Source of the DNA: Rhyacichthys aspro
Lineage: Eukaryota; Chordata; Actinopteri; Gobiiformes; Rhyacichthyidae
DNA length: 64,000 bases
Reading direction: 5' to 3'
Assembly: GCA_036850595.1 (NCBI GenBank)
Contig: CM072151.1
Coordinates: 14,423,307 to 14,487,306, forward strand
Shown here piece after piece: positions 14,156-23,599 of the stretch. Below the pieces are notes generated by a model. The model was not told the DNA's origin, ran no database searches, and saw only the letters and a list, made by a program, of their open reading frames with translations. The position numbers and the translations under genes are program-made. Positions within the stretch are counted from its first letter, which is position 1, and the number at the start of each line of letters is the position of its first letter.

Positions 14156-15660
14156 ACTAGACTTACACTTTTTTTTTTTTTTACCATAAAACTTGTTTAC
14201 AAGCTTTGTCAGTCTACATAGATAAGACACAAAAAGACATTCAACTGACTTTTTTTTGTATAAAATGATTTTTGAAAAGGTAACAATTGTGGACTTGTGT
14301 TATTGATTCACTTTGTTGCACAGAGTGGGACTGTATTATTTTAATATTCTTGTATAGACCAAACAACAAAAGCACCTATATCCCTTTGTCTTTAAGCTTT
14401 TGCCAACAAAGTTTCTTGTCGAAAAGGACTTCTTTCTTTTTCTTCAAAGGACTTCTCCTCTCTGGGTTGTCATTTGGGTTGATTCAAATTCTGTATCTCC
14501 AAACTCATGAATATATTATATATTACAAGGTGGTGCTCCATGAATGCCAAGGACTTGCCAATGTTTATTTGAATAGATCCAGCTAAACACTGCATTTTAG
14601 ACTCATTACATTCAGGATTTCAGTACACTGGTAATTTGACAAATACAAAAGGCCTGCACTGTCAGAGACCTTTCTGTAGTGTAGCCAGTCAAACACTGCC
14701 AAGATTACCCTTAAGCACCACTTCAGTGAATTACAATGTGAAGGGATTATTCACTTCTTATTGAAAAGCAAAATGTCTACAGGTTAGACTAACACATGGG
14801 ATAAACTGATGCCTGTCGGTCGATGAAAATTCTCAGCTATTATCTATTACCCTTTTTTCCTTTTACTTTGTTAAATATGGAAGCATGTAAAAATTATTTT
14901 GAACTTGTAGTATTTGTACATTTATTGCTGTATTAAATCCAGTGTTAGAGTTCACATTGTATATTTAAAAGGCATACCTGTATAAAATGTAAAATATTCT
15001 TTTGTAATTCTTGAAAATGAAATACTTGTGGTTGTTATAGTCATGTTGAGTGAACAGATTGAAGTAAATCTCTAGTTACAGCCTCCTTTTCAAATCCATG
15101 GCAGCCATAAGCGGAGCATTTATACTCGCACACTTTCGTTTTATCAGAAAGATATTGCGCTGAGACATGGCTGCTCCCAGAGTACTCACATCACATCATG
15201 AAGGGCATATATGTCAGGTTTAGCTCACTTGCCTATTTTTGGCAGTGGAGGGCAGTTGGGGGGGCCGGGCTGACCAGCAGGGGAAGGAGTTAAGTGGGTT
15301 CTCATCAGGACTTCGGTGTGTCTGTGATGTGCAGAGAGAATATGCTAATGTGGTAAAGACCTTGGATTAAAAAAGGTCAAAACTGAACAATGGGAGTTCT
15401 CCTTTTGGATTAAAAACAAAGGATTGATTTTTAACATAAGAAAGCTTTAAACCTTTTGTAAAACTATATGTGATGAAGACTTTAAGATACATTTAATTTC
15501 ATCTTTTTGTAATTTGACTACGAGGAATTTAAACAGTCAGTATAAAAAAGGTTTCAAAACATGAAACATCATATGAATCTGGAGAATAGTCCCTATTTCG
15601 TCTATTTTTTTTATTTTTTTTTTTGAGAAATAATTAGCAAATAAATGAACGAGTGTGCTG
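14156..15660 (+). other. lingo3: Probable lingo3 3' UTR
   Basis: AT-rich sequence with no coding potential directly follows the lingo3 stop. Candidate polyadenylation signals are ATTAAA at 14,932-14,937 and AATAAA at 15,640-15,645. The exact cleavage site cannot be read from sequence alone. Confidence 0.5.
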
Positions 15661-18312
15661 TTGTAATGTCTATCTAAAACTTAACTAGCACCACTTTTTT
15701 TTTTTTTTAACCCTGGCTCAGTTACTGCAGACTGTAAAGTGTTGCTATGCTGCCCTCTAATGACTTAAAACAAGAATGACTGAATGTGCTGCTCCTATTA
15801 CTATTCCAATTCTCTTCAGCCAAATGTGAAATTAATAGTTTCTTTTGAATTAAACAATATTAAATCAATGTATTATATGAAACGTATATATATTGCTACT
15901 GGGTAACACTCTAATTTAGTTTTTAACTATATGTATACATCGCACAACCTTTATACAAACATTTATCTCAATTACCAGACTAGTGAAGTCTTTCTTCTTC
16001 TGAACAAAGTATATGCTACTTTTCCATTGTCCTTTGCTGAAGTCATGTAAATACATAAAGCATTGTGTCTGCAAATTGTACTAGACTGTTTTCTATGGTT
16101 TTATAAAATGAAGCACACTGTTTATAAAGCATGCAATACTGTCTGCTCTGATAATGTCTTGTCATCTCCTCCATTTTTATAACAGTCATCTTCCGGTCCT
16201 CACAGTGGTTTCAAAGTGTTTGGACTCAGTGCACACCTGTGACCCCTCACTGTGATATTTTCTGTTGCAGATGTCATTTGGATTTGTTTTCTCAGGAGTC
16301 GGTTCCATTCATGAACTCACCAGATGGATGAATGTGTATGTTGGGTTTTTTGTTATCTCTATGGTTACAGAGGCCAGACAAATTTAATGTGACTGTCTTC
16401 AAAAGTTTAAAATGAGATGTAATAAAGACATATTGTAACAGCAGAACTTTTGCTTGAGTTATGTAATGCTTCTTTGAAGAAATGCGCATGTTCAATTCTA
16501 TCTGCATGAAGTGTGAGTCACGTTTATCTGCTTTACTGAGGGCAACGTCCCAACACTCATCGATAGAGCTTAAGTTTATAAATAATTTCATAATGCTTCA
16601 GACCAGAAAGAGGTGTCATGTCCGCTTGCTGTGTTGGTGCTATAGTTGTGACTCATTTGTCTTCACAGCTTTACACCTCTGTAAACAGCTTTTCCATATT
16701 TATTTGACACTTACTGACACAGACAGAGCTGTGATCGTGGTGGACAACAAAGCTAAAACATAATTGTTTGAAAAGATTTGCCTTGTAGTTTTAGGAATTC
16801 TACTTTTACAGACAGAACTCTGATATGATTAAAGCACATTTGTTTTTTGTTTTGTTTTTTACATTTTTATTGAGATAAAAAAAAGAAAGAAACAAAGACA
16901 GAACAAAGCACAGTAAAATAATTCACACCTTATAAATGCTATATTAATCCAAAATAAATCAGGCCCTCGCAATCCCACTAGATGGCAGTGCACTTGCTAG
17001 GAATAGGCATGGCATTATAGAAAAAACATTTATGCTTTACTGATGTTATTTATTTTTTCATTGTTGTATGTTGCATCACCATGATCAGTGTCTATAATAA
17101 TGAGAAACAAGTAGCAATCAAAAGAACTATTTTTAACTGTAAAATTTAAAACAGTATAGGCCAGGCATAGGTCCAAAAATCTCGAGCAAAACCATTGTCA
17201 GGGTAGGCCTTAGGTTTGTAAATGCATGAGTATGTAAACTAAACACATAGGTGAGGGTGAGCTATTACACACTGTGGTCGCTGATAAAACATTGTGATCA
17301 AATTTAGACTTTTGTGGTTTCCAACATTTGCAAAACTCTACAAAACACAGGTGTAATTATCCAGGAAACCACAGCTGGTAGGAGTCAGAGTGAGTCGGAG
17401 CACAATTAGCGTAGCCTAGCCAAGAGGCTACTTTTTAGTGCTTTTATCTAGTTCATCTAATCAACCGATAATCTAAATTTAGTTTATAAAGCAAGTTCTT
17501 GTGACGTTTTAAGAAAAATATCAAATATGAAAACCTGAAACCATACTCTAGTCTAAATGACACGTTTTACCCTTTGCACTGTAGCTAGTTAGCTTGGTGT
17601 TAGCGGCTACTTCTTAAGCACCTAGCTAAACAATAATAATCACTTGAGTCATAGTCGTAGATCCTTGCAAAACATAGATGCATTACTACAATACCATCCT
17701 TTTTTTATTTTATTTTTTCCTCAATTTGAATAGTAATCTACACACTACCTTAACTTTAAATGCTCTCAGCCCAGTAGGCTTCTGTTCTGGACAGACTGAC
17801 AGCTTTCATATCTACACCAGGAAATGTAAGTAGTCTACACATATTTAATTACTTTTTTTTTTCACGTTCATTTTTGAATAGAAATAAAAAAGTCAAAGAC
17901 AGTATTGCAGCAAGTTAAACACTTTGCCTTTGATGTAAAGTACATTATAACAATATAAACCCAAACCTGATACTGGAAGATTTAATGGTCACACAATGGA
18001 GGAAGATGACAACAACTGCCCCCACACAGGAAAACCATACAATACTTCATCACAGCTGTCTTTTTCCACTTTGAGTTACGTTTATGAAGGCATAGTAATC
18101 TCAATAGTCAATGAGCAGTACCTGAACAACATATCTTGAAGGACATTATATTTATTTGGAGTGATACATATTTGGATCTGGCAATAAACAGTTTAATTAA
18201 TCAGTCAATATGCTAATTTAAGAAAACTCATATAAGCCAACAAGAAATAAACTTTGGTCACTGTTCTGGTCGATCATTTTATGGCTTATGTTTACAATAT
18301 TTTGTCAGTTCT
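15661..18312. other. Intergenic DNA between lingo3 and nfil3-like
   Basis: AT-rich sequence without a recognisable gene. The part nearest 18,312 is likely to be the 3' UTR of the minus-strand nfil3-like gene; a minus-strand AATAAA (TTTATT on the plus strand) is present near 18,152. A perfect CTCF-type motif lies at 16,975-16,988. The open frames at 16,292-16,763 on both strands have no recognisable product. Confidence 0.5.
16975..16988 (+). promoter_or_regulatory. CTCF-like motif
   Basis: The 14-mer CCACTAGATGGCAG matches the degenerate CTCF core CCASYAGRKGGCRS at every position. This is motif evidence only; occupancy is not shown. It lies between the lingo3 3' end and nfil3-like. Confidence 0.5.
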
Positions 18313-19029
18313 TTAAGTTTTTTTCATGGAGGTAAATAATGTCTGTCCCTTGCTGTGGGTTTGAGCAGAATAAGACTGGGCTGGCATTCCTAGGACCCCC
18401 TGCTCTTTATCTGAACGGAATTTCCTTGGATTGGGCCTGACTAAAGGAGCGCCAGTGTGAAGAAATGGGGCTGGCTCAAGATTTTTAGAGAAAAATGGCG
18501 GTGTGAGAAGGCTGGAGCTAGTACTACTATGCTGATTTAAATATGTATAACCTGTTGTTGACTGAAGAGCAGGCATGAAAACACAGTGGGAAGGTTGGTG
18601 GTAAGGCATTAAAGATGGGTCTCGACTTCTCCAGTAATAGTCCCTCAGCAGAGAGTGTTGGGGGGTCTTAGACTGAGCAGTACTGTGGACATGGTCTTGC
18701 ATTTGGGACAGCTGGAAGGCAGTGTAGGTTGCTGGGTGGGCTAGGCCAAAGTGGATCTTTAGTGCCATTAATTCAGCTTCAAGCCTTGCATTTTTCTCTT
18801 TCAGGGCCATGAGATGAGCTTCAAGGACATAGTCGTTGATTCTTCTCTTCTCCCGTGACCTCTTGGCTGCTTCGTTGTTTTTACGACGCTTCTCCCAGTA
18901 AAGGGCGTCTTTTTGGTCATCAGGTGTGAACTCCCTTTTGCGTCGAGATCCTCTATGAATCACGTCAGTTTCCCCTGGTAAACCACGGCTGCTTTGGCCT
19001 CCATCAAAGGGTAGTGACTTGGAATCCAT
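18313..19029 (-). CDS. nfil3: NFIL3/E4BP4-like bZIP transcription factor
   Basis: Nuclear basic leucine-zipper protein of the NFIL3 family, which represses transcription from TTACGTAA-type (D-box) sites and acts in circadian and immune gene control in mammals. The 238-residue frame carries the NFIL3 basic region at about residues 41-66 (DALYWEKRRKNNEAAKRSRE followed by KRRIND). A leucine zipper (about 67-95) ends in LKIHFGL, as in NFIL3. The C-terminal half is Ser/Pro/His-rich without a recognised domain. The protein is about half the length of mammalian NFIL3, as with several teleost NFIL3-like paralogues, so the number of the paralogue is unresolved. The coding sequence is one exon. A good acceptor (T-rich tract and AG at 19,042-19,043) lies 12 bases before the ATG, which implies an upstream 5' UTR exon, as in other NFIL3 genes. 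Confidence 0.88.
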   Translation of the reverse strand: MDSKSLPFDGGQSSRGLPGETDVIHRGSRRKREFTPDDQKDALYWEKRRKNNEAAKRSREKRRINDYVLEAHLMALKEKNARLEAELMALKIHFGLAHPATYTAFQLSQMQDHVHSTAQSKTPQHSLLRDYYWRSRDPSLMPYHQPSHCVFMPALQSTTGYTYLNQHSSTSSSLLTPPFFSKNLEPAPFLHTGAPLVRPNPRKFRSDKEQGVLGMPAQSYSAQTHSKGQTLFTSMKKT

Positions 19030-20554
19030 AGCAAGTCACAACTAACACAAAAACAAACAAAAAAATGCTACAATATTAATTGCAATACTGATTTGTTTTT
19101 ACTATTGTTAAATCTTGTGTCTTGTTCTTGAATGGCCGTAAGTTAGTTATGTTTATTTTGATTGTAAGGCGTTTGACTTCTTCAGTTTTGCTCTTAAGTG
19201 AATTTCATTGCAACACATTGCGTGCACTCTGCGGCACATACCCTCATTTAGCAGTAACAGCAGCCAAACCACTCTTTCTGGCCTAGTCTCATCTGTTGCA
19301 TGTTTAGACCACAGTACAGGCTTAAAAACATTAACCCCATAATAGAAACTTTGTAACAATGATCCAGGTTATATAAGGTGATTCACCTCATAGGCAATTG
19401 TTATTGTGATACTGGCTATATAAATAAATTTGAATTGAAATTTTGTAACTTAAATACACTTTGCCACCTGTGCAGATGGTAAAACAAAAATTTAAATGTA
19501 GAATAAAAAACATGAGAACATTTTAAATATTGTACGGTTTGTTATAGCCTAGTTATATATAAAACTAAGAACATACTCTTAACCCAGAAAAAGATCTTAT
19601 CTCACTTGCTGGACGTGTATCCTCGGTTTCAACTTCCTTCATACGATCCCTTTTATCTACCAGCCTCACTTCTTTATTTTATACAGAGCACAAGGCAAAA
19701 AGCTGACATGATAAGTAACCACTCCGAGGGGTATGTTGTCAGCCTTTAATCATTTTAATTTGTGGCTAGTTTCATAGGAAGCATTACATTACTCTTACTT
19801 AAAAATGTTGTACAGACATTTACTCTTCTGCAGAAATGACTCACCAATTGCTTTTAGATATTACTAAATGAAGTAAAATTATAACTGCCTTATTCTTAAC
19901 AAATAATAATGTAATAATCAGTACCACACATGAGGAACTGGTTTCAGGCATAAGCTAGAACTTCAGAACCTCAAAGCATATCATGCACGTTTGGTTCTCT
20001 GTCTCTGTTTATTTTTATCCTTTGCACTTACGAAACTAAGGTTTCTAAGCTGTCTGTCCCTCCATATACTGAGGCAACAAAACAAAAGCTTCAAAGACGC
20101 CTGGTGCCCTCTGCTCGGTGGTGAGAGCACATATCAGGTTATAAATATTCTTGTGCTGAACTAGAGTGTAGCGCTATTGTATGTGTGTTAGTTTGCATAA
20201 GATAACACACACCTGCATGGTTGGGTATAGAACAAAACCTACGCTTCTATACTGACAACCTGAAAGCCCCCAATAAATCAAAGAAGACAGAAGAAAAAGA
20301 AAGGGAATGTATATAACTGTTGAGGATAAAACTCCAGTTATAAGAAGCTGTAGAATATATATGTATTCACTATCAAATTAAATGTATTAGTTTGCAATAT
20401 ACTTTTAGAAATTATTTATTAAATTAAGCTGTATGATCAGCTTTTATTTTATTTATTAATTTACGTTTTAATGCGTTAGAAAGTGCTTTTATTCTGTAAA
20501 AAACTGAATTTCTTTCTTCACACTAAAAAAAATAAAAATAAATTATAAAATAAA
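19030..20554. other. Upstream flank of nfil3-like
   Basis: No coding region is recognisable. It should contain the 5' UTR intron, first exon and promoter of the minus-strand nfil3-like gene. The 19,153-19,359 minus-strand frame has no known domain. AT-rich stretches dominate 20,360-20,555, immediately before the dispersed repeat. Confidence 0.4.
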
Positions 20555-21544
20555 ATATAGCTGCAAGCAGCGATGATCGGCCCTCGCTGTCGCGACCCCG
20601 CGACCCCCACGACCCCGCGACCCGGCGCTGGTGCCGAGGTCGAGCCGTGTTGCCATGTCATTCTTGAAGAATGCTGCAAAATGTGTAGAAAATACACTGT
20701 GTATCTGACATGGCTATGTATCGGTCATCGCCATGGCAACACCGTACAAATTTGGGCATGGGTCCAATATAATTTTTTGACCCCTTTACTATAACGGACG
20801 TGCTTGCCAAATTTCGTGTATTTCCGACAAACTAAATTTTGTTTTGCATCTCTAGGGGCGCTATAGTTCTCAGAGTTACTGTTTCGACATATATGTGGTT
20901 AGGCCGGGGGGCGAATAAGTCATTAAAATTTGAGTGAAATCGGACCACGTATGTCTGAATTATAACAATTTAAAAGGAGCGAAAAATGTCAAAAAATTTC
21001 ACGAAATTTGCAGCTGTGCCGCGTGAAAACCTTCATACTTTTGCGGAGGATTTGGATAACTTTTGATGGCACATGTCTTTAGAGTGTCTTGTGCGAATTT
21101 GAGCTCATTCGGGCTTACGCTCTAGGAGGAGTTCGTTCAAATGCGACGTGTGCGATTTTGGCCAAAGTCTGATTTTGAATTTTCAATCCAAGATGGCCGA
21201 CTTCCTGTTTGTTTGTGGGCGGGGCCGTAATAATATTCGAGGTTAGTCCCGACGTGAAGAATCACTGTGCCGAATTTCGTTCAATTCCGCCACGACGAGG
21301 GTGCGAAAAGTCCCATAGGGGCAAAAAAAGCGTCATTCTAGGTGGCGCTGTCGCGCCACGTTTTATCTAACTTTTACGAAAGTAGTAAAAAAAATTATTT
21401 TTCGCCAGAACTGATGACCGTGCCAAATTTGGTGAGTTGGCGCTCACGTTTAGCGGTACAAAATTGAGGCTAAAGGTGCGAAGCGTATAATAATAATAAT
21501 AATAATAATTCCAACGATTTCAATTAGGCGTTTTTCCTATCACC

Positions 21545-21637
21545 CCGAAAGTTACTTTTTCGGAAAGCTCTCGCCATTCCCCACGTGTCCGTGGGGTGCG
21601 GGGTCAACAACGAGCGCTTCGCGCTCGTGTTGACCCC
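21545..21637. repeat. Consecutive hairpins in the repeat tail, first cluster
   Basis: Three adjacent inverted repeats are present. A weak stem CCGAAA/TTTCGG spans 21,545-21,563. The stem CCCCAC/GTGGGG spans 21,579-21,596. A long stem spans 21,600-21,637 with arms around GGGTCAACAACGAGCGC, a TTC loop at 21,618-21,620 and a single bulged base. These could fold as RNA or extruded DNA. Confidence 0.7.
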
Positions 21638-21759
21638 TTCAATGACCTTTCACCCATTGATCTTCATTACATGTATTAGCAGTTACAATGATGCCGGTTC
21701 CCTGCCATATCACATATGTATATGCCCGGATAGTGCATGACACCGCGCACGTGCATGAT

Positions 21760-21826
21760 ACTCAATGACGAGCGCTTCGCGCTCGCCATTGAGTCGGCTA
21801 GTTACGCAGTGCGCTGCGCGCACTGC
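21760..21826. repeat. Consecutive hairpins in the repeat tail, second cluster
   Basis: One hairpin at 21,760-21,794 has an outer stem ACTCAATG/CATTGAGT and an inner stem CGAGCGC/GCGCTCG. It has a TTC loop and one mismatch. A second perfect 9-bp stem, GCAGTGCGC/GCGCACTGC, with a TGC loop spans 21,806-21,826. The inner stem and loop of the first hairpin are identical to those of the long hairpin at 21,600-21,637, although their outer stems differ. Confidence 0.75.
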
Positions 21827-22529
21827 TTAGCGATCTCAATAGGCCCTTGCCTGCTGGGCTGGCTCGGGCCTAATAAATGCAATAGCATGCATTCTTATCT
21901 GACATCTGACTCTCTTCCTATTATATTTATAGTTGGGCTTTATAATTTGGTCAAAAACATAAATGCTACAAAAGGTATTATAATAAATAACTAGTAAAGA
22001 GCAACAGTAGCGCAATTTGAATTTCCTCAATAGAGACAAATCTATCATTTCTGTGTCTTCAGGATAAATACATGTCCGTAATAAAATAATCAAGCATGTA
22101 AATTTGTACAGTAGTGGAAAAATGCACACGCTGGATGGTGATTTAAGGGCGATACACGGCAGGTGAAAACATCATTTTTTCATGCAGTGGTCAATTTTGA
22201 GATTTTGTCCCAGTTTGCTCCCTTAACATGTAAGCTTTAACGTCAAAAATTGTTATTTCATTACATTTTGTCAACTTGCGCCTCTAGATTTATACCTGAA
22301 GTCCTTAAAAGAGAGCATTTGAAGGCGAGCTCCTGTGCTGTCTCCATTCACAGAAACATCCAAATATGGGCATTTCCTTTGTAGAAACAAACCGCGAAAG
22401 TTTGCAGGGTAATCGACAGCTGAAAAGCACATCTGATTGGTCGATGTGAATTTCCGGCTTCGTGATTGGTTCTCACACGTCATGTGATACGCGCTGCCGG
22501 TTCCGTGTTTATTCTCCGCCTGAGAGAAA

Positions 22530-22685
22530 ATGCCGACAACGCCGAAATCAGCTCATAAACCTTCACAGAAAAGACGACAACAACTGTCACTTGCAAGAAC
22601 TAGTAAAAAGAAAGTTAACAACAGATTAGACGATAAAACTCCGTCAGAGAGCGCCTCATCGCGTGAGCTATCGTTTAAAAAGTGA
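22530..22685 (+). pseudogene. Short basic ORF, probable first part of a transposon protein relic
   Basis: A 51-codon frame starts MPTTPKSAHKPSQKRR and is very Lys/Arg/Ser-rich, like the basic N-terminus of many transposon proteins. It ends at 22,683-22,685. A coding-like frame resumes 28 bases later in another phase. The product is not recognised. It could instead be a chance frame within the repeat. Confidence 0.35.
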
Positions 22686-22713
22686 AAGGGAGACTCTGTT
22701 GAAGGAAGGGTAG

Positions 22714-22980
22714 GAATGGCTCATAATTCACGTCGCACGATTAAATGAATTCATCAGTGGGTTATTTTGTCCTAAATGTGCTGGATCAGGGCTGAAAGAT
22801 GAAAATCAGAGCCACAACAGAAAAGTGACAAGTATGAAAAAGGCTGAGCCAGAAAACCATGCAGTGTGTTGTCTAAATGTTAAACGCTTTTGTCTTGTGA
22901 ATAGTGTCAGAAATGAGGCTCATGAGAGACATTACCTTTACATTTCCCCCTACAATACACATTCTATGATAAAAACATAA
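22714..22980 (+). pseudogene. CxxC-containing transposon protein relic
   Basis: This frame of 88 codons has no start codon at its head. It reads EWLIIHVARLNEFISGLFCP and then KCAGSGLKDENQ, giving a CPKC zinc-knuckle-like motif. The reading is protein-like rather than random. It recalls the N-terminal region of transposase-related proteins often annotated as uncharacterised in fish. It lies out of phase with the 22,530 frame and stops at 22,978-22,980, so at most this is a fragment of a dead gene. Confidence 0.35.
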
Positions 22981-23599
22981 CATATTCATACATAAAATAT
23001 TAAATAAATTGCCCAAGCCTACTTTATGATATTCAGTATATTTTGTTGGACAGGTTTACTTTTACACAATACAATCTTGTAAGAGTCCACTGTCTTCTAT
23101 TAAATAAGTTAAGTTATATTTTTTGGTAGATTCAACTCATGTTCTGTTAAAGAATATATAGACAAACAAGAAACGGGGACAGTTCCGTTTGCAATTTTTT
23201 TGTGGGTGTTATGTGTGTTTATTGAGGTAGCTCTCTCTTTAGCTGAAGGCTATTTATGCTAATAATTTATTAAATTACCAATTTCCATGTGTTTTAAATT
23301 TTATACACTGCTGTTATTAATGAACTGAATATATATTTTCTTTGTAAGAAAATATTGGTGATTCAATAGAAAACTTTAAAGGCCGTTTTCTCAAAATGAC
23401 TTTTTCCTCACACTCTGAGTCAGAAATCTCCACTTCAGAAGCACCTACAATCACCACATTTTCCAGTCTTATTCCTAACTATATACTGAAGGCTTTTACA
23501 AAGGGATTTGTTGATATATCATTCCTATTCTGAGGTTTTACACCAAAAATCATGGTGGAAATTGATTTTTTAAGGCTATTGTCAATATTCTCTAATTTA

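Larger units (their letters stand above)
20555..21872 (+). repeat. Dispersed teleost interspersed repeat (about 1.3 kb)
   Basis: The element begins with a short inverted repeat (GCTGCAAGCAGC) near 20,560. It has an abrupt rise in GC and CpG relative to the AT-rich flank. It contains phrases I recognise from high-copy teleost repeats, such as AAGATGGCCGACTTCCTG near 21,190 and a closing GGCTCGGGCCTAAT near 21,861-21,874. An (AAT)n tract is at 21,489-21,510. No transposase frame is present, so it is non-autonomous or a decayed remnant. The superfamily is not assigned. The short plus-strand open frame at 20,573-20,794 is repeat sequence, not a gene. Confidence 0.75.

Noticed and set aside
13029..14230. 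Other-frame ORFs inside lingo3
   Set aside because: The 612-codon LINGO3 frame explains this interval fully.
20573..20794. Plus-strand frame at the start of the dispersed repeat
   Set aside because: It begins in high-copy repeat sequence with Arg/Pro-rich low-complexity content, and it shows no transposase domain.
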